The notes beneath the pieces are model-generated. The model was given only the letters and a program-made list of their open reading frames with translations, was not told the origin of the DNA and made no database searches. A stretch of DNA of 35,261 nt from Grammothele lineata. Its lineage: Eukaryota > Basidiomycota > Agaricomycetes > Polyporales > Polyporaceae. The position numbers and the translations under genes are program-made. Below are positions 7,564 to 18,703 of this stretch, piece after piece. Numbering within the stretch: the first letter of the stretch is position 1; each line of letters opens with the position of its first letter. The stretch spans positions 1 to 35,261 of the forward strand of contig NDFF03000177.1 of assembly GCA_002150815.3 (NCBI GenBank). Direction: 5' to 3'.

Positions 7564-9913
7564 GGTGTCAACAATTATCGGCTCGAGAAATAGAGTATAA
7601 GGACAACATTTGCTCGTCCGTATCCGTTCGTCTATGGGCTCGATGGGCGCTTATTTTCGTCGAGTACTCGACCGAAGTCGCAGGTACCAAGCCTGTGCCT
7701 ACTTGGAGATCCGAAGGATCTCATACTAGCTGTAGAATAGCATACATATTGATGTATAGATGATTTCGGTCATACTGCAACCAGCCCATGGTACAAGGCG
7801 GCTCCCAGTCCGAGTCGAGCCTCGGATAACCGTACTACTGTGCTCGGGCCACCGGAGCCTCGATTCTACTACCCTAGTAGGCGCGAAGCACCCTACGGCG
7901 TGCACTGATATTCTGACAGTGAGCAGGCATACGGATGTCCCACCCGTCCTTGCCCAGGTCTCCGGCTCGCGCGCGCGAGGCCGCGCACCGTTGGTCGCGC
8001 GCGAGGGCGGTCTCACCGCGACGCGCTCGCCTTCAGCCACCGCGGCAGCGCCGGCACGACGGCGGACTTTCAATCCCCGCCCCCCCCCGCCGTTGACGCT
8101 CCCCCCCGCAGGATCAACGGCTCCCGCGCTACGCGAGCGTAGCCGACGAGCAACAAGGAGGGGGAGAAATAAAATGGGACGAATTGAGGAGGGCTCCTGT
8201 CCGACCGCGGCACCACCGACGATGTCGCGAACGTCTCCCCGGGAGCCAATAGTTCACGGTGCTCTGCTTAAGAGCACCCATTCGTCACTCTGGCCCCACA
8301 CGAGCTTGCCATGCCACAGGAGGCAAGCACCACAGCGGCGGCCCGCGCTTCCAGGGCATCACAGGACGTGTCACCCGCAGGAGAGCGGTCTGAACCTGGC
8401 GCGACCAGTCTGTAGCTTCCACAATTGACAATCTAAAATCAGGATGTGCGCATGCCTAGTAGCTGCGAGCGTACATATCATACCAAATTAATTAGCGTGA
8501 TGCCTGCAATAAACGTCCGCACGAGATTTTGGTTTCAGCTCACCTGGGCATGTGGTTCCCGCGGTCCCTAACAGCCGCGGACGAGAGGGGAGGAAGTTGC
8601 TGGTCAGCAGGCGGACGCAAGCTTCTCAGCTGCCAGTACTGGTGACATCCGTTCCGGGTGCTCGCCAGTCCGTTTGTGGCGGCGGTTCGCGCGAACAGAC
8701 TCATGAGGTGAGGAGCGCGCTCGTACGTATGCTTGCCCTGCAACAGCCGCTACTGTTTATCGGGGCTAGTCCTGGGGTTCGCGAGTACTCGACCGCAAGG
8801 ACCGTCTTTAGGGCTAAACTGCGATACGGGTCCGTCACGGGCGTACGGGAGCATGCGCGATCGCGCCTCGGGCCTGTAAGCAAGCAGCCGCTTTGAGTGC
8901 CGGGCCAGTGCGGGTGTGTTTCGCTGTTGGAGCCTGTTGCCGCCGGGGACGCACGAGAGGGAGAGGCCATAGCGATACGAATGCGCTCTGAGGCGCGCGG
9001 TGGGCGACGATGACGCGATGACGTCAATCATTCCTCCCGCTATCCTCTACAATACGAAGGACGCTCGCCCATCATCGAGTCCATCATGAGTCCGCAACGA
9101 TCTGCAGGGGGGGAGTCTTGGAAGCAGAGTCAACCGCTCACTAAGCCGAAGTGTCCGACGGGGGAAAGCAACCTGATATCTGATATCTTCGCAGGAGAGG
9201 TGGTCGAATTTAGTCTCCCTGCGAGACGATAGAGCGGGCTTCTGCGTAGAGTGAAAGACGAGGGCGATTGAACCTTGTGTGATGTCGGAAGGACGACGGC
9301 GAAGCTCAGGGAGTGCGATGTGATGCGTCTTTTCAGGCTGTCAGCGGCTGGGAACCGCGTCCAAACGTCTGACCAGTGACAGAGAACGTCGTGCAGCAGC
9401 GTCCTCATGTCAGACCGAAGCGGACGGCAGGCACCAGCGAGGATTTGGGATATTGAAGGGCGGTTCGTTCATGCGCGCCGTGATTCACTGACCGCCTGAT
9501 CGAGAGGTGCTAACTAGCGACGTGGAGAGACACTGCGTATTCGAGGCCGCTATTGAGGGCACTGGCGGTCATTCGCGAGAGGTGTATTCGGAGTGCCGCC
9601 GCACCGCCGTAATGTGTCCGTTGATGGTTTGCACGATACAATGTGTTTTTGAGGACGGTTAGGGCCCTTGGTGACATCGGCATGCTATTGATTAGTCGCG
9701 GACGATAGCAGATCCTGAACGACACACGAAGCACCCGGCGATAACCGGAAGGGGAATATTCATGTATTGACCGAATGGCGTCACTATCGTACACTGTCAA
9801 GTTCCGCCGGGCGGTAGAGCTGCTCTTGATATCAGCGCGCGTCCTGGCGGAGCACCGAGAGCATAGCAAGCATACTTACCTCGCTTCGTCGCACGTATGC
9901 ACACAACTCCGAG
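7564..9913. other. 2.3 kb without a supported gene
   Basis: ORFs occur on both strands at similar lengths and look like products of GC-rich sequence (for example 7760-8428 plus). None has a recognisable motif or continues across plausible introns. A C-rich tract lies near 8081-8108 and a TGACGTCA site at 9019-9026. Composition becomes more GC-rich from about 7.8 kb compared with the first 7 kb. Confidence 0.5.
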
Positions 9914-10833
9914 TCAGCCCAAGTGCCTCGGTGCCTCTCCCCCCAACGCGTACCGATCCGGCGCAGGTCCCGCAGAGCCTGCGCCCTGCGAGCCCATCTC
10001 CGCCGCGTTCCCAAAGTCCCTGTCGTTCATGCTGCCTCCTCCAGCTTGTACGCCCGTTCCTTCGCGTTCGTATCCGCCATTCATTCGTTGGTCCGGGGCG
10101 AAGGCCGTCTGCGTCTCCGGCCCTGCGTTCCCAAAGCCCGCGTTCATCGCGCTCGTAGGGCCGAGCGCGTCCGGAGAGCGCACAGCGGCAGGGGCATACC
10201 GCGGCTGCTCGGGCGACGTCGGCGGAGCGACTGTTCCTGGGCCCGTACCCATTCCCGAGGACGGTGCACGGGCGCGGTTGACACCGGCAGCCGAACCGTC
10301 CATGTCGGAAGCGGGGTCGACAGCCGAATTCACGGCGCCCGCCCCGGCGCCGCCGGTGAGCTTGGCCATGCCGCGCTCGACCTCGAGGGTGCCCTGGCGG
10401 ATCTCGGGGTGCGCGCTGTGACCGTGCAGAGAGGTGTCGATGGCATCCATAAAGCGACCGCGGACGTTGTCGCCGATGCCTGACAAGAGGGGCGGGTGTC
10501 AGTGGCCCTTTGTGGGGGTGCACAGGAGCGGAGGGCAGTGAGGCGTGTTGCGGGGGGATCACGCGCTCGGGTGTGCATTCGAGAGTAGAGCGTATGAAAC
10601 GTGTTGTGTAGGGGCGGTGCGGGGGAGACACTATCGCGACGTCGAAAAGGGAGAGAAGAACATACCATGAAGAACCTCGGTCGCTCCTCTGCGACGGAGG
10701 TGGGCACTCGGTGAATATCTCCAGGATGATCTGAGGGGAGTTGGCTAACATACCTGAGCTTCTGGCCCGCGCTTCCACGGGTTTCAGTCCTGGAAGAGGT
10801 TGTATATTCGTCGGTGTTGCGGTTGGTGGACAT
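9914..10833 (-). CDS. Disordered protein with conserved fungal N-terminal motif, 222 aa
   Basis: Exons are 10833-10754, 10688-10666 (a 23-nt micro-exon) and 10479-9914. Introns are 10753-10689 (65 nt) and 10665-10480 (186 nt, with CTGAC before TTGTCAG). The micro-exon creates the continuous motif QKLRGATEVLHGIGDNVRG, which strongly resembles a motif common in small basidiomycete proteins of unknown function (general pattern GQKLxGaxxVxHGxGdNiRG, recalled and not searched). After it comes a helical segment with DAIDTSLHG and IRQGTLEVERGMAKLTG. The remainder (about 140 residues) is Gly/Ala/Pro/Asn-rich and probably disordered. There is no signal peptide or membrane segment. Upstream lie a 44-codon ORF ending 9 nt before the ATG and a TGACGTCA site at 11099-11106. 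A stress or development role is plausible for the family but not shown here. Start choice: first ATG in frame with the motif. Confidence 0.8.
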
Positions 10834-10842
10834 GTTCGAGTG

Positions 10843-10977
10843 CTAGCGAGAAAGTGGTACGGTAGTGAGTTCAGTCTGCTGCCCGCCGTTCTTGAAGGGC
10901 AAGGCGGCGGCTGGATCATGGCTGACGCTGTCAGCCGTGGAGCCCATAGCTAGCCAGAATAGCAGAGAGGAGCTCAT
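10843..10977 (-). promoter_or_regulatory. Candidate upstream ORF (44 codons) before the 222-aa gene
   Basis: An ATG at 10977 opens a 44-codon frame (MSSSLLFWLAMGS...) whose TAG lies 9 nt before the ATG of the gene at 10833. If transcription starts upstream of 10977, ribosomes would meet this frame first, which usually lowers or conditions translation of the main frame. A 7-bp inverted repeat (GGCTGAC/GTCAGCC, 10920-10936) lies within it. The transcription start is unknown, so the stretch could simply be promoter DNA. Confidence 0.3.
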
Positions 10978-11098
10978 TGCGCGGCTGAGAGAGGAGGCTG
11001 GCGGGAGAGGATGACGACTGAGGATGACGATCGTCGTGGAGAGGCTCGCCGTCGCTGCCAGCCACAGCCGGCTCACCGCGACAGGGTTAGGGTCTTGA

Positions 11099-11106
11099 TG
11101 ACGTCA
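11099..11106. promoter_or_regulatory. TGACGTCA (CRE/ATF-type bZIP site)
   Basis: A perfect 8-bp palindrome known as the binding site of Atf1/CREB-type bZIP factors, about 265 bp upstream of the start codon at 10833. The same octamer occurs at 6581-6588 and 9019-9026, where no promoter is obvious, so the functional assignment here is only suggestive. Confidence 0.3.
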
Positions 11107-14100
11107 CTACTTCCACAGACGGCGATGCAAGCCAGAGGCTTGTGCTATTTGCAGGTCCTCTGTCTTGTCCTCCGCCGCCTCGTTGTTCACGCTCTTCTTT
11201 TCAGTCTATGCTCCGTGGTCATGTGCTACACAGGACGACAGCTCAACGGAAGCCTGGCCTGCATCTGCGTCCATTCCACGTCCTCCTGCTCCAGGCCGTC
11301 CAGTTCTCGACGTAAGAACGAACCCGTAAGCAGCTTTCGTTTTTCTCTTTCCTCGCACGCTACACATACTGCTCATATCACCAAACTTCTTCTTTTTTGC
11401 GCCTTCCTGATCTCAGAACTCGGAGATGCAAGCCGAGAACACGAGAGAACACGGCCCCAGTACAAGCGTTATCGCAACACAAATCGCGTGATTGCGAACC
11501 TCTTGCCCCATTCTCCGTCCCGGTCTGTCTTCTTCGCCGCTTCGAGCAGCTCTCTCCTCCTGTTCCTGACAAGCCATCTTAATTTCCCAGCCACGCTCAC
11601 GTCCATCGACGTCACCCTCGGACGCGATGACCGAGACTCGTTGGGCTTTCCGCACAGACTGCGAGGGCGCGCGATGCCTCGACGATCTCGGCGACTTGCC
11701 ATACACGCCGCTACTGCACGCTGCCTCCACTGCACCCGGCGCATTAACACATCGGGACCGCCGCAATTCGCTCGCAAGCAATGCACGCAACGCTCCGTCT
11801 CTGCTGGGCCGCCCCGCCCGCTCACGTAAGTCCCAGTTCTGTGGAAGCAGCCTATACTACGCAAGCGACCCGTGGTCTTCTTTAGGCCGTGATCCCCGCG
11901 CCACCTGTCCATGTTGCGAGCATGCATATCCTTGTCGCCCACCCTCGTACGCGCCTCGCTCTTTTCGCCGGCCGTCCTTCCGCGCACAAGGCGCCGCTCC
12001 ACATAGGCACAGGGGTATCCGTCGCAGAAGACAGAAGACAAACGACGCGGCGCTGGCATAGAACGAGCAAAGATAACGCACCACAGCCCCCGTTCTGAGT
12101 GCCCCCGAGCGAACTCGGAGGCCGTCCCCTGTGCGCGCGGGAGGGAATGATACAATCGCGGCGACGCGTTTCGCCTTCGTGCGTGTAAGCGACCTGAGTC
12201 CTTCCCTCTATTCATTTCCACCCGTCCATTCATTCCTCCACACGTGTTTGGCTCCCCCAGTTGCTCGCAAGCCTGCAAGCAGCTTGCAGGGTCCAAGAAT
12301 TCGGCGGTAGCCCGCGCGCGAGGATGGCGGAACCGCGCGCGTAAGGAAGAGTGAGCGGCCACAGACATGGGGCCTTCGGTCCGTCTAACGGACGGGAGGT
12401 GCTGGTCGTTTCCGGCCTAGCGTAGCCCGTGGGTGGGCACTGGGAGCTTATCGCTCCGTCACTCACCGGACGCGCGATCGCCCTTCCTAAAGGCGCATTG
12501 ATCGTTGCGGATGCAGAGATGATGTGTGGGGGATATAAAGGCCTTGGTGTTGCGGGACCGGTACGCCACCAACCGCCGCTCTCCTCTCTTTTTTCTCCTT
12601 CCCTACCTCCCGCCTCTCCTTCCTTTGTTTCACGTGCGCCCCCTTCCCGCCATCTCGCCGCCCCACGCCCACCATCGCCCTTTGTGCAGACCAGAGCGTG
12701 GACGTATGGCGGTTCGTGATGCGGGCGCGCCGCCCGCGAGATGTGCCGCCGGGCCAAACGCGTTTGGTCCTCCGGTGGCGCGCGGCTCTCCTCGCCCAGG
12801 ACGCATATATATCCCAGGTGCGCCGTCTCTTCATGCTTCATACCCCACCCCTCTCTTCTCTTTTTGCTTCTCTTTCGCTCTCACACGGCTGTCTCGGTAC
12901 GTCGTACTCGAGTGCTTTCCGTCGACGGCCTGTCCGTCCACACACCTTCGCTCGGGCACACCCCGTGCGATCCTTGGGTGCCACGAACCCATGCCGTGCA
13001 GGCTGCGCGCCCACTTGGGTGCGCGCCGCGCGCTGGGTGGTGGCGGCCGCAAGGATTGTGCGGGCAAGCACTGCGCGGGGGCGTGTGGGCGGAATGTGCC
13101 GGTCTTGGTTCCCGTTGGCTCGTTCGAACTCGGACGGGTTTACTGTTTGCTGCGAGCTGCGAGATTCGGGATGTAAACGGGTGCGGACGCGGTGGCGTCA
13201 TGCCGACGCGCGATGAGCGCGGTTGCGCATTGCGCCATTCCGTGGTATGCGTACGCTGCGCTCCGTACAGCGGTCGCGACGCGGGTGCGCACGAGCGCAC
13301 GAGCACACGATAGACAAGGCTGGGCCTATCCCAAGACTTTGCTCTGCGCTGCTCGTCCTATCCCCTTGTCCCGATAAGACGCGGAAGGCATCCCAGGTGG
13401 GGCCTGCGGCCACCAAGAACTTCGTCGAGCGCGCTCGCGGAGGTTAAGTCGAGTCTTCCGTGGGGGGGCCTAACAATAGCGCGCTATCGCCCTGCGTCCG
13501 CGCTGTGCTTCGCGGCGCCCCCCCGTCCGTCTGTCTGTCTTTCTAGTTACATGGCCTGACACGACATGTCAGGATATGACAGCGCGCGGAGCTTAGGGGA
13601 CCGCGCGGGTGCTCGCTGACATCAAACTCTAGTGATCGGCCCCGCTGCCAGGGCCTGGTGGCGGCGCGGACGGGCACGCAGGAACGGGCACGGGCGGGAT
13701 GGTCGCCTCTCAATCTCCTACGCAGTATATCAACCGTCTGCGGATTGGAAGGGCATGTGAATGGGGTTGTCGGGAAGGTTCGAAGAGGGGTGGATGTATG
13801 TCGGAAACGAGGAAAAAGAAGGTTTTGGGGGTGCGGCGCGACATTGGTTGCGATGTATAGGGGAGCAGGGTCGGGCTAGATACTCGCGGGTGCGGCGCAG
13901 TGCACATGGGGTCGTAGATACATAGGCTATGCACGATGTCAACCTGTGTCGGAATCGGGGCGGGGAAGGCACATGTTCTCGTACAGGGTCTACAGGGTCC
14001 CCACGGCGCTCGTCTCCTCCGCTTCCGTCGGATTGTGGTGCGGAAACACGAACACGAGACCTGACGCGGTCGTTCAGGCACCCCATAGATGGACGGTCGC

Positions 14101-15897
14101 GGACGCGCCGCGCTGACGGTGAATGGCCACGACGTACGCCACGACGTATGACGCGGGTGACCGCGGGGAAGGAGCCTGCAGAAGTGAAGGTTGCCCGATA
14201 CGTTGCGCGGTGCGTCGTCGCCCATCGTTCCCGCCGCCTCAGCCGCACTCCGAGCGACCCGCCGGAAGTGCTGATCTACAAATTCATAGATGAATTGATG
14301 AATACAAGCTAGAAGTTTAGAGGACGCGCACGCGGACGCGCTGCGCGACGTACCAGCGGGGATGGGGCGGCGCTGCGCGCGGACAGCCCTGACGAGCGCG
14401 ACCGGTCTTCCGATCGAGGGTGGATGGGTGGGGGTGGGGCCGGCGAAGGGACGGTATCAGGTGGAGGTTTCGGGCCGTATGGTATTGGATGCGTCTGCAG
14501 AGGAAATGGAAGAAGGGGGGCGACTACACGTCAGAGGTGGCGCGTACTGGTAGGGGTTGATTCGGTCGGGTTGGGTGGAACGAGGATGGTATTTGCTACG
14601 TCCTCGCGAGCGACATGTAGCTAAGGACTGCAGGATGCGGCTCGTACGAGGGCGCTGACACCCCTGGGTATAGACGACCATTTCTAGGCTATGGTGGTGT
14701 CGGCCCTACTCCCCTGCCGATGTTAGCCAATGTACGCATCTGCGGAGCTTGAGCGCAACTTCACCTCCAGGTCGATAAAAATGAATGACTTACAAGAACA
14801 GCCGAAGACAGAGTCCAGACCATCTTCCTCGACAGCATACATGCGGACGCGCTGGTCAGTCGTCCTCCGCGATGACCGCAGCCGCTAGCGAAGGCGACGT
14901 CGCTCGACTTTGTCTGACCGCATACCCTACCCGCTGAGCAATGAGGATACCGCGAGGGATCGTTTTGAATACATTCCGTAACGCGGCGGGCATCGTCCGA
15001 GTCGGAAGATGTCGTACATCCCTCGGGAAGTATGCCGTCGTGACCTGGGGTAAAACTTTGCGCGAGTCGTAATTGCGAGCAGCTGATGCAAAAAGGTGCG
15101 CGCCACCGGAATAAAGAAGGAACGACATGTTTTCTGCGGGTGGGGGTTAGTGTAAAGAAGCGTAGAGAGGGGCAGGAACGACGAGGTTGTTTGGCAGGTT
15201 TGTGATCCCGTGGTCGAGACGCTCGTACGTTGAATGCGGGGAAGGAGGCCTGGCCACTGGGTGCGGTGCTACCGCACCCGAAAACGCCTATTGAAAAGGA
15301 TAGACAGCTTTGTCGTCATGGGCTGACCAGCCTGGGGACGCTTGGGTTAAGTCTAGAGCGGGCGGATAAGGGAGTGCGGTGGAGGACGCGGGTGTTCCGG
15401 AGACATGGAGAAAAATTGTAGTGCCATTGGAAGTCTGTAGAAAGCCGACGGGCGTAAGCTGACTTTGTTAATAATAAGAGCATTATGCTCACGTTCAGTG
15501 CCGCGCAAGTCCCATGTCAAGTCATTGGTGGCGGCGGACGAGTGAGGATGGCTCCGATGGTTTGCGGAAACCTGACTGCAGTGGGGTCCACGGAGACCCA
15601 TTCACGCACGCATATGAGAACAGAGCTGAAGAGAACCATTGATTTACGATCTCTGTGAGCGTGCAAAGCGGAAGCATTCTCCGGAGTTGCATGGCGGTCA
15701 GTCGAAGGTTCGCGCGGATGGGAGGACAAGCGCTTACGCATCAGCGGAGTGTAATCGAATCATGGTCGGGGCCGACAAAATTGGGACGGAGTTTGAACTC
15801 ACAGCCGCCCAAGGGAGAAATCTTGCCGCGTCGAGTGCCGCCGTCTCATCCTCAAGCCCACACGCCGCAAGCTCCCGTCAAGACCACCCAAACGACA
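11107..15897. other. 4.8 kb without a supported gene
   Basis: Many overlapping ORFs appear on both strands (for example 11469-12368 minus and 12526-13176 plus), but they shadow one another and show no domain, no typical protein composition and no consistent intron-linked continuation. A pyrimidine-rich stretch at 12585-12660 and another at 12840-12890 look promoter-like without an attached gene. The minus-strand frame 15128-14856 (90 aa) is the least implausible small ORF but has no support beyond being open. The last few hundred bases are presumably the eL8 promoter and 5' leader. Confidence 0.45.
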
Positions 15898-17284
15898 ATG
15901 GTGAGCGTTTCGTCGTCGTCGTCGCATGCCGTAGTGCGCTCGGAGCACCGGAGGATCCTGCCAGAGTGAAGGATTTGGGATGGATGGTGAGTCTCCTCTC
16001 TGGATGACCTTCCCGCGCCCACTCACCCGCCCGTTTGCCTGAAGGCAGGATCCCCCGCGTTAGCACATCGCCGCCTTTGCTGAACCAGCTCTTCTGAGCT
16101 CGGTGATGACGCAGGGCCTGTTGCTGGGCCCGTGCTTGCTCGTCGTCGACGAGTGTGTGCGGGCGTTAGAGCTCCGAGTGCATAGCGGCGGCCACGGCTC
16201 TCTTTGAGATGCCTTCAGCCTCGCTGACCGCCTCGTCTCAATGACCAGCCTCCCAAAACCTCCAAGACCGGCAAGAAGCCCGCCTCTGCGCCCTTTGGCT
16301 CCAAGGGGGCCAAGGTCCAGAAGAACCCTCTCTTCGAGTCCCGCCCCAAGAACTTCGGCATTGGTGAGTTTTGATCCCTCGACCATGGTGTACGCCCGGT
16401 TCTGAAGTGTGTTCTTGACGTTCACAGGCCAGGACATCCAGCCCGTCAAGGACCTCACGCGCTTCGTCAAGTGGCCGGAGTACGTCCGCCTTCAGCGCCA
16501 GAAGGTCATCCTCAGCCAGCGCCTCAAGGTGCCCCCGGCGATCGCTCAGTTCTCTCACACTCTCGACAAGAACACGGCTACCCAGCTCTTCAAGCTCCTG
16601 AACAAGTACGCCTTATCCTCGCCGTCTCTCGTCCCCTGCTGACGATCGCTCGTCTAGGTACCGTCCCGAGACTAAGCAGGAGAAGAAGGCTCGCCTTGAG
16701 GCTACCGCAAAGGCTACTGCTGAGGAGAAGGCGGCTCAGGCCAAGGTCCGTCGTAATCATCTGGTCGACGTGGTATGCCTAGCTGACGCTCTGGCAACAG
16801 GACTCCAAGAAGCCCCTCTTCGTCAAGTACGGTCTCAACCACTGCGTCGCTCTCATTGAGGCCAAGAAGGCGTCGCTCGTCGTCATTGCTCACGATGTTG
16901 ACCCTATTGAGCTCGTCGTCTTCCTCCCCGCCCTGTGCCGCAAGATGGGCGTCCCCTACGTCATCGTCAAGGGCAAGGCCCGTCTCGGCACGGTCGTCCA
17001 CAAGAAGACCGCCGCCGTTGTCACCCTCCAGGACGTCAAGTCCGAGGATCAGCGCGAGCTCGCTACCCTTGTGAGCGCAGCGAAGGCTAACTTGTAAGTA
17101 GCGACGTTGCGGGCTAGTCTGACTTCGAGGCGCTCACCCGTTCGTATCCAGCACCGACAAGTACGAGGAGCAGCGCCGCCAGTGGGGTGGAGGTATCCGT
17201 GGCGCGAAGTCGACTCAGATGCTCCGCAAGCGTGCCAAGGCTGCTGGCCAGACGCTCTCCGTCGCGAACGCGTCGAAGCTCTAA
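15898..17284 (+). CDS. RPL8: 60S ribosomal protein eL8 (L8/L7a)
   Basis: Structural protein of the large ribosomal subunit, an L7Ae-family RNA-binding protein contacting 28S/5.8S rRNA. Exons: 15898-15900 (ATG only), 16249-16363, 16428-16605, 16658-16745, 16801-17093 and 17152-17284. Introns are 348, 64, 52, 55 and 58 nt, and the joined frame is 269 aa, close to yeast (256) and human (266) family members. The N-terminus is basic ([20 protein letters not shown]), followed by the family stretch [20 protein letters not shown]. The L7Ae domain lies at about residues 130-225 ([20 protein letters not shown], then [19 protein letters not shown]). The C-terminus ends [11 protein letters not shown] single-codon first exon followed by a long intron is typical of fungal ribosomal protein genes, where the first intron often carries regulatory or snoRNA sequence. 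Confidence 0.98.
16103..16227 (+). ncRNA. Weak candidate box C/D snoRNA in eL8 intron 1
   Basis: Within the long first intron of the eL8 gene there is a good box C (GTGATGA, 16103-16109) and a CTGA (16224-16227) that could be box D. Ribosomal protein introns are common snoRNA hosts, and animal RPL7A introns carry several. Against it: no convincing terminal stem is seen next to the boxes, the 125-nt spacing is long, and the CTGA is also the likely branch site of the intron (GCTGAC about 20 nt before the AG). Confidence 0.15.
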
Positions 17285-17600
17285 GGAGCTTGTCGTCGTT
17301 ATGTGGTCGGTACGGGCTGGCATCTTCTCCCAAAAGACGGATGATCGTCGCTATTGCTGTATCGCGTGCATGTGTGTGGCGTATGCTTATGGTACATGAA
17401 TGTATGCTTCATGGTCTGGATGGCACGCAGTGCTTTCCATTGTGTACAACCTGTCGCGTGCGACGTCGGTGGTCGGGCGCCGATCTCAGCGCTCGGGCGT
17501 CTTGTATTATATGGTTCACATACCCGGTTGTAAATTATAATCTCTCTTGCTCCTGACCACCATCTCTACACCAAGTACCGCTTCATAGCGGACGTCAAAC
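17285..17600 (+). promoter_or_regulatory. eL8 3' region and promoter of the next gene
   Basis: About 315 bp between the eL8 stop and the next ATG, both on the plus strand. The AT-richer part at 17500-17545 (TATTATATGG, TTGTAAATTATAAT) could serve polyadenylation of eL8 or as the upstream gene's TATA region. No distinct site can be assigned. Confidence 0.35.
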
Positions 17601-18306
17601 ATGCAACAGCAGACGTTTTACGGTGGAGGCTATGCGCCACTCGGCTTCGATGTTTCGCTCGGGTTGCCTACGTCGTTCTCTCAGTCGTCTCTGGGGAGCG
17701 GCCTCCAGAGCGCGGACCTGAACTCGCCGGACGTCTTCAAGCAAAACATCCAGATGGCGCAAGTGCACATAGCTCGTGTTCAGTCGTTGGCGCGGAGTGC
17801 GCTGGCAGGAATGTAAGACTTTCGTCGTGTTCTTTCCGTGTTGCTGACGTTCGGCTCTATCTTGCTGACGTTCGGCTCTATCAGCGAGCACGCCTACCAT
17901 CCCGGTACAAATCCCATTCAAACAGCCGGTGCGTCGTCGCGCCGGATGTGCTACTGAGGCATACACTCACGGATGCGCACAACGCCTAGCGGACATCGCC
18001 TCGCTGAAGCAGGCGCTGCTCGTGCTCGTCGAGCACCTCCGCCAGACGGGCGTCGGCGCGCTCCCGCTGGACCCGCCCCCACCCCCGCCGCTCCCGGAGG
18101 CACGCAGCGAGGAGCAGCTCCTCGCAGAGGCGACGCACGCGGTGAAAGCGCTGCATGAGCGGCACGAGCGCATGCAGAACGGCGCGGCGGTCGTTGCGGG
18201 TTTGCTCGCGATCGGACAGGGGATCAGTACGGGGTCGGAGTCGCAGGGGCAGGGGCAGTCTCAGGGAGGGATGTCGGGGAGCTCGTTGCAGAGACGGATT
18301 GGGTAG
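17601..18306 (+). CDS. Helical 190-aa protein, possibly a Mediator-type subunit
   Basis: Exons are 17601-17812, 17885-17928 and 17990-18306; introns are 17813-17884 (72 nt, GTAAGA...ATCAG) and 17929-17989 (61 nt, GTGCGT...CCTAG). The joined frame has no internal stop. A Gly/Ser/Tyr-rich N-terminus (MQQQTFYGGGYAPLGF) precedes helices at about 42-75 (SPDVFKQNIQMAQVHIARVQ...) and 84-108 (DIASLKQALLVLVEHLRQTG). A Pro run (PPPPPP) and another helix at about 126-160 follow (EEQLLAEATHAVKALHERHE), then a Gly/Gln/Ser tail. The helix-turn containing AYHPGT followed by a leucine-rich helix is loosely reminiscent of Mediator subunit Med30 (YHTGT in the human protein). That is a weak resemblance from memory, so the function stays open. 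A 21-bp tandem duplication lies in intron 1. Confidence 0.8.
17841..17882 (+). repeat. 21-bp tandem duplication inside an intron
   Basis: The unit TTGCTGACGTTCGGCTCTATC occurs twice in direct succession (17841-17861 and 17862-17882), perfectly conserved, just before the 3' splice site of intron 1 of the 190-aa gene. Each unit carries a GCTGAC branch-site candidate. Only the second unit is followed by AG, so splicing should still end at 17884. Confidence 0.9.
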
Positions 18307-18601
18307 CTCGACGGTTGTGGGGACCGAGAGATGGTGAGCGTGTTTCGACAGGCCAGTGAGGAGTTGCGCACGACGCTAATGCTTTCTCGTGTGGTGAACT
18401 TGCTCTAGGCTTCGCCATGTCTGTGTTTGAGCTGGACTGGAGTTCGTTAACACCTTCAATCGCGCACCGCACGGCACACGCGATTTGGCGTACGTTCAAC
18501 GATTTGTGGAGGGCACGCAACGTTCGCACGGCAACCCTTCAAGTCACTTTGCCTCGAGAATCGAATTTTCTGTCCACACAACACAATCATCACACCTTGT
18601 A

Positions 18602-18672
18602 TCCGATATGGTGTAGTGGCTAACATTGTCGCCTCTCACGCGATAGCCCGGGGTTCGATTCCCCGTGTCGGA
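18602..18672 (+). tRNA. tRNA-Glu, anticodon CTC
   Basis: A 71-nt cloverleaf. The acceptor stem TCCGATA pairs with TGTCGGA (one T-G wobble). The D-arm carries TAGTGGCTAA, which is also the A box. The anticodon stem GTCGC/GCGAT closes the loop CTCTCAC with anticodon CTC, reading GAG for glutamate. The T-arm CCCGGGGTTCGATTCCCC (approximately) contains the B box GGTTCGATTCC. The whole strongly resembles other eukaryotic nuclear tRNA-Glu genes. There is no intron and no encoded CCA, as expected for a nuclear gene. Transcription would be by RNA polymerase III from the internal promoter, ending at the T6 run at 18698. Confidence 0.97.
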
Positions 18673-18697
18673 AGCGATCGTGATAGTCTTCGTCGCC

Positions 18698-18703
18698 TTT
18701 TTT
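18698..18703 (+). terminator. T6 run, Pol III terminator of tRNA-Glu
   Basis: Six consecutive T residues on the coding strand 26 nt after the tRNA end, the normal signal for RNA polymerase III termination. Confidence 0.85.

Noticed and set aside
9876..10919. 347-codon minus-strand ORF
   Set aside because: Overlaps the spliced 222-aa gene in another frame; its composition is Arg/Pro-rich and motif-free.
11469..12368. 299-codon minus-strand ORF
   Set aside because: No recognisable domain, and competing open frames on both strands; likely chance in GC-rich DNA.
14856..15128. 90-aa minus-strand ORF (MSFLLYSGG...)
   Set aside because: Looks protein-like in places, but there is no family resemblance, no splice context and no promoter signal to support it.
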